64,000 nucleotides of DNA from NCBI RefSeq assembly GCF_001654615.1, contig NZ_LWUD01000005.1, positions 21,242-85,241 on the forward strand, read 5' to 3'. Made by a program: the position numbers and the translations under genes. This DNA comes from Ligilactobacillus aviarius (GTDB taxonomy: Bacteria; Bacillota; Bacilli; Lactobacillales; Lactobacillaceae). Below are positions 31,506 to 40,349 of this stretch, piece after piece (position 1 is the stretch's first letter; each line of letters begins with the position of its first letter). The notes beneath the pieces were generated by a model. It worked only from the letters and a program-made list of their open reading frames with translations, did no database searches and was not told the DNA's origin.

Positions 31506-32855
31506 TTATAACTCCTTTCTTTTAAGAAAACTGATCAATAAAGTTACTCCAATTAAAATCAATGTAACTAAATATCCTGTTTTGATTCCCAAATATTCAC
31601 TTTTTCCAAATTCATACATGATAATTGAACCAATCGAACTTCCAAGAGCAATCGCAACGTTTTGAGTCATTCGTTGCAGGGCACTCATTTCCCCTTGCTC
31701 AGCTAAACCAACAGCTCCCATTAAGGCTGCAACATTTGAAGGCTGAAAGAATCCTCCACCAACTCCATATAAGAATAGCAATCCCGTTATCCATAAAGGA
31801 GACAGTTTTGGTGGAATCATTGCTAGTCCAACAAACGAAAGCAGCATTAAAAGTATCCCAATAAGGCTAAACTTTACGTTTTTTGTTCCATCGTTTAAAT
31901 TACCAGCAACCTTTGAAAAGATTGCAATTCCAACTGGAGCTCCAAGAACCAATAACCCCGTCATTCCAGTACCTACATGTAAAATATTTTCAAAGAAAAA
32001 TGGCGGTAACAGGAAGATAACAGCAGAAGCAAAACCAAATAACATTGTTTGAATTAGTAAAATTAATGTCTTGGAAGTTTTTAAAATCTTAATATCAATG
32101 ATTGCATCGTTTTTACGCTTTTCAATGTTATATAAAATAAAGGCAATCACAACCGCTGCCGCGATAAATATTAATCCTAAGTTTCGCGTATCGTTCTTCT
32201 CAAGTTGATTTAATCCAATTAATAGTCCTGAAATCATCAATGCGTTCAAAACAAATCCTTGATAGTCAATTTTCTTTTCATATAGTTGTTCTGAAACGTT
32301 TCTTAATAACAATCCTTCGCAAATTATCCCAATTAAAGTAAACGGAATATTAATTAAAAAGATTAACCTCCATGACCCTAACGACAACAATAAACCACCA
32401 AGTGAAGGTCCAAGAACCGGACCAAGACCAATCATTATTCCAATCGTTCCAATTGCTTTATTTTGATTTTGTGGCCGAATAAGAGTCGTAATCAATGAAA
32501 CTGACGTTGCTTGCAATGCAGCTGCCCCAATTCCTTGAACAATTCTAAAAACGATAATTTCTGAAATTTGGGTTGAGATTCCACACAGAAGCGACGCTCC
32601 CATAAAAATTATCATTCCCCAAAGCGCAATTTTTAATTTTCCTTTTTGATCACTTAAAATTCCAAATAACATAATAAAAATTGCAAGGCTCGTGGTGTAT
32701 CCAATAACCGTTAATGCAACCGTATTTGGACTGGTGTGAAAATAACTTCTGAAAAAAGGCAATGCGACGTTGATAATTCCCGTATCTAAAGTCGACAAAA
32801 ACATTCCAATCGCCGCGACAATAACGACTAATCTTTCTTGGCTTCGATTTAACAT
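31506..32855 (-). CDS. MFS drug:H+ antiporter, DHA2 (EmrB/QacA) type
   Basis: 449 aa with about 12-14 helices. Motif LDTGIINVALP in helix 1, GILSDQKGKLK after helix 2, RIVQGIGAAALQATSVSLI in helix 4 and GPVLGPSLGGLLLSLGSWRLIFLINIPF (motif C) in helix 5 are typical of multidrug antiporters. Divergent from a winged-helix regulator 116 bp away, the standard arrangement for inducible efflux. AT-richer than nearby housekeeping genes, which fits transfer. Confidence 0.87.
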   Translation of the reverse strand: MLNRSQERLVVIVAAIGMFLSTLDTGIINVALPFFRSYFHTSPNTVALTVIGYTTSLAIFIMLFGILSDQKGKLKIALWGMIIFMGASLLCGISTQISEIIVFRIVQGIGAAALQATSVSLITTLIRPQNQNKAIGTIGIMIGLGPVLGPSLGGLLLSLGSWRLIFLINIPFTLIGIICEGLLLRNVSEQLYEKKIDYQGFVLNALMISGLLIGLNQLEKNDTRNLGLIFIAAAVVIAFILYNIEKRKNDAIIDIKILKTSKTLILLIQTMLFGFASAVIFLLPPFFFENILHVGTGMTGLLVLGAPVGIAIFSKVAGNLNDGTKNVKFSLIGILLMLLSFVGLAMIPPKLSPLWITGLLFLYGVGGGFFQPSNVAALMGAVGLAEQGEMSALQRMTQNVAIALGSSIGSIIMYEFGKSEYLGIKTGYLVTLILIGVTLLISFLKRKEL

Positions 32856-32920
32856 ATTTACAACTCCTTCAATTATTTTCTTTTAAAGAAGACATCATTA
32901 TGTTAAAATTCCACCGAAAT

Positions 32921-32944
32921 ATATTCCAACAATTCTAAGAATAT
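32921..32944. promoter_or_regulatory. Possible operator in the efflux divergent region
   Basis: Inverted repeat ATATTC-N12-GAATAT between the divergent efflux pump and regulator. A binding site for the regulator at 32972 is inferred from position and symmetry only. Confidence 0.35.
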
Positions 32945-32971
32945 CGAATTGAAACGTAAAGAGGGATTTTT

Positions 32972-34060
32972 ATGAGTGTTCATATTAAATTTGGAAATTA
33001 TAGCAAACTTTCAAGTGATACCCTTACTCAACGAGTTCAATTTACATTGTCACCAGTCAATGAACTTTTTCGAAGCTTGCATGTTCTGCTAAATCCTAAA
33101 CATCATGGTCAAAACTTAAACTGGGTTTTACAAATCAAACATAAAATTTCCGATGAAATGTATGTCGATCTCCAGTACTTTAAGATCTTATATGAATTGG
33201 GAACACCTTCATTTTTAATTCCCAATCTCCAGTCATTTTCTACCGACCTTGATAGTGAATTTAATCAATTACTAGCTAATTTAGATCACCTTGATTTAGA
33301 ATGGGTTATTCAACAAGTTGAGCAACTATCCCATGAACGCCAAAATGATTTTATTCCAACTCTTGCAAAGGGAGTTGAGTGGGCAGATTTTAAACCAACA
33401 CCTGCAACAAATTTGATTCAAGATTTAAAAGCTAATCCACAAAAAGTATTTGATCGTTTCAAATGTTTTTTAATAAACTATCGTCAAACCATTTTTGATG
33501 AATTTTTTTATCAAAATAAAATTGTTTCAAAATTGACTGCCGAAATTGAAAGAGAAACTCAATTACTTCAAACTGGGTTTCAGACTTTAATTAATGATCT
33601 TCAAAACGACCGAATCTTTTGGAATAATGATGAAATTACAATTACCAAACCTTTTGATCAAACATTTAACTTGGAAAATACTGGGGCAATCCTTCTTCTG
33701 CCAAGTACATTTACATGGCCTCACCTTTTTGTTTCGCCATATAAAAATAACGTTGTTATTAACTATGGCTTTGAAAATCAACATTATGCCTCGTTCAAAT
33801 TTGATACGCTTCAAAAGGTTTTCAGTGCTTTAAGCGACCCGATTCGATTAAAAATTTTAATCCAGCTTTTTAACCAACATCAGACCACCCCAACACTTAC
33901 GAGCATTATGAATATTGGAATGTCTACCGTGTCACGACACTTACAAATTTTAAAGGAAGCTGGCTTAATTAAATCCCACCGCCAAGGAAAATTTGTTCTC
34001 TATGAACCAACAAATTTAATTACAAATTTGATACCAGACTTTTTTGAATATCTTTTATAA
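32972..34060 (+). CDS. Winged-helix regulator with ArsR-type C-terminal domain
   Basis: 362 aa. The first 270 residues form a helical sensor-like domain of unknown ligand; the C-terminal 80 residues are an ArsR-type HTH (ALSDPIRLKILIQLFNQHQTTPTLTSIMNIGMSTVSRHLQILKEAGLIKSHRQGKFVLYEPT). No metal-binding Cys box is present. Divergent from the DHA2 pump, which it probably represses. Ribosome binding site AGAGGGA. Followed 22 bp later by a second regulator-like gene. Confidence 0.82.
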   Translation: MSVHIKFGNYSKLSSDTLTQRVQFTLSPVNELFRSLHVLLNPKHHGQNLNWVLQIKHKISDEMYVDLQYFKILYELGTPSFLIPNLQSFSTDLDSEFNQLLANLDHLDLEWVIQQVEQLSHERQNDFIPTLAKGVEWADFKPTPATNLIQDLKANPQKVFDRFKCFLINYRQTIFDEFFYQNKIVSKLTAEIERETQLLQTGFQTLINDLQNDRIFWNNDEITITKPFDQTFNLENTGAILLLPSTFTWPHLFVSPYKNNVVINYGFENQHYASFKFDTLQKVFSALSDPIRLKILIQLFNQHQTTPTLTSIMNIGMSTVSRHLQILKEAGLIKSHRQGKFVLYEPTNLITNLIPDFFEYLL

Positions 34061-34082
34061 CATCCCAAGGAGGCTTTTAGTA

Positions 34083-34577
34083 ATGAAAGACGATATCATC
34101 AGTATTTTGTCATGTAATCAATTTTTAACAGAAAAAGAAATTCAAAAATTTTTGCCATCAGTTTCTTCAAAAAAGGAAATTCAAGAAATTCTTTTACAAT
34201 TACAAAGCGAAGATAAAGTCGCTAAATATAATTTTTCGAATCGAAATTACTGGATCAGTGCCCGAGGTGTGCATCCTTCTTCACTTGGAACCCAAGTCCA
34301 AAAATATCTTTCTAATCGAAAAATTGCCCAAAAGCTCCATTTGGCACGAACGTGTTACCATCATTTAGGTGGAAAGTTGGCAGTTCAAATTTTCACGAAT
34401 TTTTATAATTCAAATAAAATCAGTCTTACTAATTTTACCAACTGTAAGTTAACAGATTCCGGGATCAAATTTATTAGTTCAGTTCTTCCAAAAACGAATT
34501 CTCAAAAGGTTAAAATTGATGTCGACTTTTCAGAACAAAAGCCGCACATCGCTGGAGTTCTTGGAAAAATATCATGA
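34083..34577 (+). CDS. ArsR-type winged-helix regulator, apparently frameshifted near the 3' end
   Basis: 164 aa from the ATG at 34083 (AAGGAGG 8-10 nt upstream). Features of a common ArsR-like group are present: LHLARTCYHHLGGKLAVQI (matching ARTCYDHLAGRLGV) and DVDFSEQKPHIAGVLGK (matching DWSERRPHLAGALG). In that group some 30 residues normally follow, but here TGA comes three codons later. The next frame supplies a fitting tail (34574-34666): restoring one A in the A5 run at 34564-34569 would join them. Either a frameshift mutation, or two overlapping ORFs (ATGA). Confidence 0.65.
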   Translation: MKDDIISILSCNQFLTEKEIQKFLPSVSSKKEIQEILLQLQSEDKVAKYNFSNRNYWISARGVHPSSLGTQVQKYLSNRKIAQKLHLARTCYHHLGGKLAVQIFTNFYNSNKISLTNFTNCKLTDSGIKFISSVLPKTNSQKVKIDVDFSEQKPHIAGVLGKIS

Positions 34578-34666
34578 ACTATCTTATTGAAACCAATCAA
34601 ATTAGTTTAACCAGTACGCGATTAGTAGAAATTAATAACCAGGAGGTCTTCAACTTTGGCAGATAA
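34574..34666 (+). other. Out-of-frame 30-codon remnant or overlapping small ORF
   Basis: ATG overlaps the preceding stop as ATGA. It encodes MNYLIETNQISLTSTRLVE and a further 11 residues, which looks like the C-terminal helix and strand expected at the end of the preceding ArsR-like protein. It runs 11 bp into the following tag gene. Confidence 0.4.
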
Positions 34667-35204
34667 ACCACGTTGTCAGTGGGCAACTCAGAATCAGCTT
34701 GCACAAGAATATCACGATCATGAATGGGGAGTTCCATGTCATGATGATCAAAAATTATTTGAACTTCTAACCCTTGAAATCTTTCAAGCCGGATTAAGCT
34801 GGAATACGATTTTGAAAAAGCGTCTTGCTTTTAAAGCAGCATTCGATAACTTTGATGTTACTAAAATCAGTCAGTATTCTGATGAAAAAGTTGAAACGCT
34901 CTTGCATGATGCAACGATTATCCGCAACCGCAAAAAAATCGAAGCGACGATCAACAACGCCAAAATTGTTCTAAAGCTCCCAACATCACTGAATGAGTAT
35001 TTATGGCAATTTACTGATTTCAAAACGATCAAGCATCATTATCAAAGCTATCGTGAAATTCCCGCTAAAACAGAACTCTCAATCAAAATCAGCAAGCAAA
35101 TGAAAAAGGACGGCTTCCAGTTCACCGGTCCAGTGACGATTCAATCGTTAATTCAGGCGATTGGCATGGTCGATGATCATGAAGTTAGCTGTTTTCGATA
35201 TTAA
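34656..35204 (+). CDS. tag: DNA-3-methyladenine glycosylase I
   Basis: 182 aa from a TTG at 34656 with GGAGGTC upstream. Canonical Tag: zinc Cys near the N-terminus (RCQW), YHDHEWG (Tyr and His), TLEIFQAGLSW with the base-binding Glu and Trp, and the C-terminal VDDHEVSC zinc pair. Removes 3-methyladenine. It follows the two regulators of the efflux locus; a functional link is not evident. Its paralogue at 117-665 lacks the key Glu and Tyr. Confidence 0.93.
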   Translation: MADKPRCQWATQNQLAQEYHDHEWGVPCHDDQKLFELLTLEIFQAGLSWNTILKKRLAFKAAFDNFDVTKISQYSDEKVETLLHDATIIRNRKKIEATINNAKIVLKLPTSLNEYLWQFTDFKTIKHHYQSYREIPAKTELSIKISKQMKKDGFQFTGPVTIQSLIQAIGMVDDHEVSCFRY

Positions 35205-35208
35205 AAAA

Positions 35209-35242
35209 AGACTCATGTTAGCGTTAGGCTAGCGTGAGTCTT
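35209..35242. terminator. Bidirectional intrinsic terminator
   Basis: Arms AGACTCATGTTAGC/GGCTAGCGTGAGTCT with a short loop, then TTTTTT, between convergent tag and the zinc-ribbon gene. Confidence 0.85.
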
Positions 35243-35249
35243 CATTTTT

Positions 35250-35978
35250 TTATTCACAATCCTTAATATTAATCGAATTTGCAACATTCATGATTTCTTT
35301 AGCCATTGAATCGCTATTAGCTTGATTTACCATGTCTTGCAAAGTTACCGTCTCAATTGGCTGTTGAACATCGTCACTGCTATCTGAATCGCAAGCATAA
35401 ATATAGACCGTCTTACCATCGTTACTCAAAGTATAGAAATTCAACGTTCCACCCTGATCAGTATATGAATAGATTTTGCCTGTTCCAGTCTTTGATATTT
35501 GAACTGGACATTGGTTAACAATAAAAAGTTCGTTTGTTGAACCTTGACCGTTCCCCATTGCACTTTCATAATTTGACCATGCTTGCCAATCATCATTATT
35601 CAAAGTTGATCCATGGTATGCTACTAACGCGGCAATCTGCTTCGGAGTTAACGTTGCCACATTCAGACCATCACTGGTCGATGAGGTATTCTTCGCGGTT
35701 TGTTGCGGCTGATTTGAATCATTTGCCGTCTGAGTCTTTGGAGCAGCCTTTTCGGTTTTAGCAGGAGCTGTGACCGGCTTAGCTGGCTTTGGTTTCTGAT
35801 TCATTCCAAACACAAATGCAAGAGCCCCTAATAAGACAATCACTACAATAACTAAAATTAAAATAAGTTTTTTACCCTTCTTCTGCGGTTTTACAGCATC
35901 TTTTAATGATGCGCCGCAATTAACGCAAAACTTAGCATCCGTTTCGTTTGATGTTCCACACTTTGGACAAATTTTCAT
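35250..35978 (-). CDS. Zinc-ribbon membrane-anchored protein
   Basis: 242 aa. N-terminal zinc ribbon CPKCGTSNETDAKFCVNCG, one membrane helix (KKLILILVIVVIVLLGALAFVF), a Lys/Pro/Ala/Gln-rich linker and a C-terminal extracellular domain that resembles DUF4767-type lactobacillar proteins (LTPKQIAALVAYHGSTLNNDDWQAW). Role unknown. Topology inferred: ribbon inside, domain outside. Confidence 0.75.
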   Translation of the reverse strand: MKICPKCGTSNETDAKFCVNCGASLKDAVKPQKKGKKLILILVIVVIVLLGALAFVFGMNQKPKPAKPVTAPAKTEKAAPKTQTANDSNQPQQTAKNTSSTSDGLNVATLTPKQIAALVAYHGSTLNNDDWQAWSNYESAMGNGQGSTNELFIVNQCPVQISKTGTGKIYSYTDQGGTLNFYTLSNDGKTVYIYACDSDSSDDVQQPIETVTLQDMVNQANSDSMAKEIMNVANSINIKDCE

Positions 35979-36082
35979 TAATCTTCACCCTTAAATTACC
36001 TAAAATAAAATCATTAATATAAAAATATTACCCCTTTCAGCTCTAAAAAATCAATTTAAAATTCCCATTTCTAAGTAAAAAA

Positions 36083-36108
36083 TAAGGAAGCCATCCCTGA
36101 CTTCCTTA
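36083..36108 (-). terminator. Intrinsic terminator of alaS
   Basis: TAAGGAAG/CTTCCTTA with a 10-nt loop and a TTTTTT run, 17 nt past the stop codon. Confidence 0.8.
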
Positions 36109-36125
36109 CCTTAATCATTCGGCTT

Positions 36126-38768
36126 TTATTTCTTTGCTAACCATTCAGCAGCGGCCTTCAATGCGTCTTGCATTCCAGCTGGTTTCTTTCCGCCGGCTTG
36201 AGCAAGGTTTGGCCGACCACCACCACCGCCACCAACTAATGGGGCGATCTCTTTGATCAAGTCGCCGGCCTTTAAGCCATCTTTCATTGCAGCATCGCTC
36301 ATGGCAGCGATCAAGTTAACTTTACCGTCTTCAGTTGCCGTTCCAAGAACAAGAACGTCTGAAAGATCCTTGGCCTTCCATTGATCAGCCAATTGCCGTA
36401 ATTGGTTCATTCCTGAAACATTGACTTGCGAAGCAATCAAGGTCTTGCCATTGATTGTTTGCACGTTCTTGAAGACGTCGGCAGCTTGTTGGCTGGCAAA
36501 CTTATCTTCTAAGGCTTGCTTTTGTTGTTCAAGTTCCTTGATTTGAGCAAGCGTTTGATCGATCTTACTTGGAACATCCTTAACTTGGGCAACCTTTAAT
36601 TTAGCAGCTGATTCGTTTAAAATGTTATTCCGTTGTTGCAAGAATTCGTATGCTTCCTTTGAAGTTACGGCTTCGATCCGGCGAACGCCAGCACCGACAC
36701 CTGATTCAGAAACGATCTTGAACAAGCCAAGTTCACTGGTATTATCAGCATGGTTTCCACCGCAGAATTCCATTGAATAATCGCCGATCTTAACAACCCG
36801 GACAACGTCGCCGTACTTTTCACTGAACAAGGCAATTGCGCCCATCTTCTTTGCTGATTCAATATCAGTTTCAACGGTTTCAACTGGTAGCGCATCCCAA
36901 ATCTTTTCGTTTACGATCCGTTCAACCTTATCAAGGTCTTCAGCGGTAACTGAGCCTAAGTTCGTGAAGTCAAACCGCAAGTATGTTGGTTCAACCAATG
37001 AACCGGCTTGATGCGTGTGTTCGCCTAAAACATCCCGTAATGCTTGGTCAAGCAAGTGGGTTGCGGTGTGGTTCTTTCGCACTTTATCGTGGAACTTCTT
37101 GTTAACAACCAATTCATATTCGTGTTCCTTGGTCATCTTTTTCAAAACCTTAACGGTGTGCATGTTTTGACCGTTGGGAGCGTGTTGAACATCTTCAACT
37201 TCCGCAACAACTTCGCCGTTTTCGTCCTTGATAACCCCCTGGTCAGCAACTTGGCCTCCCATTTCAGCATAAAATGGAGTAACTGAGAAGATCATCTTGG
37301 CTTCGCCATCAGCAACCTCATCAATTAATTGGTTGTCAACAATAATGTCCTTTAATACGCCTTGGGCATCAAGTTTTTCGTAACCAACGTATTCACTTGG
37401 AGTCTTAATATCCGTCAACAAGCCATTTTGAACACCCATTGATTTTTCGTTGCTCCGGGCGTTCCGGGCACGTTCCTTTTGCGCATCCATTTCACTTTGG
37501 AATTCGTCTTCGTTAACGCCTAGTCCGGCATCGTTCGCGTATTCCACCGTTAATTCCAATGGGAAACCGTAAGTATCATATAACTTGAAAGCAGTCTTAC
37601 CGTCGATCTTATCTTGCTTATTTTCCTTGGCATCAGCGATCACTTGGTCAAGTAATTGCATTCCGTCTTTCAAAGTGTTGTTAAAGCGTTCTTCTTCCAT
37701 CTTGATAACTTTTTGGATAAATTCAGCTTGTTCCAAAACTTCAGGGTAAGCAGACTTCATGATGTCCCCAACAACCGGAACTAACTTGTACAAGAATGCA
37801 CCGTCAATCCCTAACTTTTGCCCGTGAAGTTCAGCGCGCCGAATCAACCGGCGAATAACATAGCCGCGGCCTTCGTTTGACGGCAAAGCCCCATCACCAA
37901 TGGCAAACGTAATTGCCCGCGCGTGATCGGCAATCACCTTAAATGAAACGTCATTGTCGGCATTATCGCCATATTGCTTACCAGCTGACATTTGCACCGT
38001 TGCGTCAATGATCGGCATAAACAAGTCCGTTTCAAAGTTTGTTTTCGCATGTTGGAAAACGGAAACAACCCGTTCAAGCCCCATCCCCGTATCAATGTTT
38101 TTATGCGGAAGCGGTTCGTATGTGCCATCTGGCTTGTGGTTGTATTCTGAGAAGACAATGTTCCAGATTTCAAGGTAGCGTTCGTTTTCACCACCTGGAT
38201 AATTTTCAGGATCATCTTCAGCAACGTTGTTGAATTCTTGGCCGCGATCGTAGAAAATTTCTGAGTCCGGACCACATGGACCTTCCCCAATATCCCAGAA
38301 GTTGTCTTCAACTTGGTAAATGTGGTCTTCGGCAACGCCGGCCTTCATCCACACTTTCTTTGATTCCTTATCTTTTGGATAAACCGTGATGTAAAGTTTT
38401 TCAGGATCCATCCCGAACCATTCTGGACTGGTCAACAGTTCCCATGCCCACGGAATAACTTCATTCCGGAAGTAATCCCCAACTGAGAAGTTTCCGAGCA
38501 TTTCAAATAATGTATGGTGGCGCGCAGTGTGACCTACGTTTTCAATATCGTTTGTCCGAATTGATTTTTGTGAACTTGTCATCCGGCGGTTCTTCGGGAC
38601 AACTGTTCCATCAAAATACTTCTTCATCGTTGCAACCCCAGAGTTGATCCATAACAATGTCGGGTCATCTTGAGGAATCAATGGCGCACTCTTCAAAACA
38701 TCGTGACCTTTTGATTTAAAGAAATCCAAATACATTTGCCGCACTTCGGCACTTGATAATTCTTTCAT
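36126..38768 (-). CDS. alaS: Alanyl-tRNA synthetase
   Basis: 880 aa from the ATG at 38768 (GGAAAGG upstream); the longer open frame runs into the T-box leader. Class II catalytic core with motif 1-3 regions (LKSAPLIPQDDPTLLWINSGVATMKKYF, RHHTLFEMLGNFSVGDYF), editing domain HXXXH and CxxxH (HTATHLLDQAL, FCGGNHADNTSELG) and the C-Ala domain ending in GGGGGGRPNLAQAGG. Charges tRNA-Ala. Transcription is controlled by the T-box leader. ireB-ruvX, its usual downstream partners, are not adjacent. Confidence 0.97.
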   Translation of the reverse strand: MKELSSAEVRQMYLDFFKSKGHDVLKSAPLIPQDDPTLLWINSGVATMKKYFDGTVVPKNRRMTSSQKSIRTNDIENVGHTARHHTLFEMLGNFSVGDYFRNEVIPWAWELLTSPEWFGMDPEKLYITVYPKDKESKKVWMKAGVAEDHIYQVEDNFWDIGEGPCGPDSEIFYDRGQEFNNVAEDDPENYPGGENERYLEIWNIVFSEYNHKPDGTYEPLPHKNIDTGMGLERVVSVFQHAKTNFETDLFMPIIDATVQMSAGKQYGDNADNDVSFKVIADHARAITFAIGDGALPSNEGRGYVIRRLIRRAELHGQKLGIDGAFLYKLVPVVGDIMKSAYPEVLEQAEFIQKVIKMEEERFNNTLKDGMQLLDQVIADAKENKQDKIDGKTAFKLYDTYGFPLELTVEYANDAGLGVNEDEFQSEMDAQKERARNARSNEKSMGVQNGLLTDIKTPSEYVGYEKLDAQGVLKDIIVDNQLIDEVADGEAKMIFSVTPFYAEMGGQVADQGVIKDENGEVVAEVEDVQHAPNGQNMHTVKVLKKMTKEHEYELVVNKKFHDKVRKNHTATHLLDQALRDVLGEHTHQAGSLVEPTYLRFDFTNLGSVTAEDLDKVERIVNEKIWDALPVETVETDIESAKKMGAIALFSEKYGDVVRVVKIGDYSMEFCGGNHADNTSELGLFKIVSESGVGAGVRRIEAVTSKEAYEFLQQRNNILNESAAKLKVAQVKDVPSKIDQTLAQIKELEQQKQALEDKFASQQAADVFKNVQTINGKTLIASQVNVSGMNQLRQLADQWKAKDLSDVLVLGTATEDGKVNLIAAMSDAAMKDGLKAGDLIKEIAPLVGGGGGGRPNLAQAGGKKPAGMQDALKAAAEWLAKK

Positions 38769-38788
38769 ATTTTTCCTTTCCAATATAC

Positions 38789-38990
38789 AAAAAGTACCAT
38801 TGCCTGCAAGGACGCACATGCGCGGTACCACCCTGCTTGCAACGATACTTTATCGTAACCTCTTTAAGTTTATTAATTTCAATGTCATCATAGGGAGCAT
38901 TGCTTTACGGTTTTCAAGTTTTCGCACCACCCAAACTCTCGCTGAGAAAACCAATAAAACAACATATCCTAATCTTCCAAAAGTATATTT
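38789..38990 (-). promoter_or_regulatory. T-box riboswitch of alaS
   Basis: Minus-strand leader with the T-box sequence AGGGTGGTACCGCG (38834-38821), a stem I region with AGCGAGAG (GA motif) around 38947-38936, and an Ala GCT triplet (38898-38896) as the likely specifier. The GGTACC of the T-box can pair with GGTAC before the TTTTT at 38793-38789 to form the terminator. Uncharged tRNA-Ala would allow readthrough into alaS. Confidence 0.85.
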
Positions 38991-39014
38991 AAAAATTGAG
39001 CGTTTGTCAATCCG

Positions 39015-40349
39015 TTACCGTGATTTACGTGCTTTGCGCCGGGCTTGCCGTTGAGCGATTCGCCGTTTTTGCTGCTGATCACGTTTGATTGCCCGTTGAA
39101 TCTTCTTTTTATACCCTGGTTTGTGTTTTTTCTTTTGCTTATTGACCATCCCTTGCAGTTGCGGATCCATTTTTTCATGGATTTTCTTCCGCTTCTGCCG
39201 CCGGTTTCGGTCATATGAATCAACGATCTCGCCATTCCGAATTGCTTTCGGTTCAAACTTGATACCCATTTTTTCAAGTTCTTCGATTTTACTTTCATCG
39301 TTTGGTTCATAAAGCGTAATTGCCGTTCCGCTCATTCCGTTTCGACCTGTCCGGCCAACCCGGTGAACAAAGAATTCAAGATCCGCTGGCAAATCATCAT
39401 TGATAACGTGGGAAACGCCCTGAATGTCAATCCCCCGCGCTGCCAAATCGGTTGCTACCACGTATTGGTATTCAAGATTTTGAACGGCCTTCATGATTCG
39501 TTTCCGTTCCCGCGGTTGTAATCCACCATGAATCTTCGCAACCTTCAATCCTTGTGAACGCAAGTAATCTGTCAGTTCATCGGCGCGTTCCTTCGTGTTG
39601 GTGAAAACCAATGCTAAGTATGGCTCACCCATTGTCAGCAACTTGTAGATGATTTGGTTCCGGTCGCGGCCCTTCGTTGAAATCAGCCAGTTATCGATCG
39701 TATCACTGATGATCGTTTGATTTTTAACAACTTCAACGACTGGATTTTCCATGTATTTGTGAAGGAATGGTTGTAACTTTTCCGGGATCGTTGCTGAAAA
39801 GACCATCATCTGCAGATCTTGCGGCAATGATGATGCGATTGCATCCGTATCATCCAAAAATCCCATGTCCAACGTCATATCCGCTTCATCAACAACAAAT
39901 TGCCGAACTTCGTGAACATCAAGTGCCTGGGCCCGGATCAGATCTAAAATTCGGCCGGGAGTCCCAATCACGATTTGCGGCTGATTATGGCTTAATTTCT
40001 CAATTTGCCGCTGTTTATCCGTTCCGCCAACATAATTGTGAACGATCATCGGTTCTGGAGCGAACTTCGCAATTTGCTTTGCTGCTTCATAAATCTGATA
40101 TGCCAGTTCCCGACTTGGCGTTGTGATAACCGCTTGAGCAGGACCATTGGGATCAACTTTTTGGAAAATCGGCAAAAGGAACGTGTGTGTCTTCCCGCTC
40201 CCGGTTTGGGATTGGCCAACCACACTTTTGCCTTTCAGGATCGTTGGAATCAAGCGTTCCTGAACCGGCGTTGGTTTCCGGAAGCCCATCGCCTTCAATG
40301 CCTTATTAATAAAGGGTTTAAAATCAAAATCCTTAAATTCTTTAGTCAT
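39015..40349 (-). CDS. cshB: DEAD-box RNA helicase (CshB-like)
   Basis: 444 aa from the ATG at 40349. All helicase motifs are readable: Q motif GFRKPTPVQERLIP, I QTGSGKTH, II VVDEADMTL, III SATIPE, and VI HRVGRTGRNG. The C-terminal 60 residues are very rich in Arg, Lys and Gln, an RNA-binding tail. It probably aids ribosome assembly or RNA turnover in the cold. The start overlaps the end of the DHH phosphoesterase gene by 8 bp. Confidence 0.9.
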   Translation of the reverse strand: MTKEFKDFDFKPFINKALKAMGFRKPTPVQERLIPTILKGKSVVGQSQTGSGKTHTFLLPIFQKVDPNGPAQAVITTPSRELAYQIYEAAKQIAKFAPEPMIVHNYVGGTDKQRQIEKLSHNQPQIVIGTPGRILDLIRAQALDVHEVRQFVVDEADMTLDMGFLDDTDAIASSLPQDLQMMVFSATIPEKLQPFLHKYMENPVVEVVKNQTIISDTIDNWLISTKGRDRNQIIYKLLTMGEPYLALVFTNTKERADELTDYLRSQGLKVAKIHGGLQPRERKRIMKAVQNLEYQYVVATDLAARGIDIQGVSHVINDDLPADLEFFVHRVGRTGRNGMSGTAITLYEPNDESKIEELEKMGIKFEPKAIRNGEIVDSYDRNRRQKRKKIHEKMDPQLQGMVNKQKKKHKPGYKKKIQRAIKRDQQQKRRIAQRQARRKARKSR

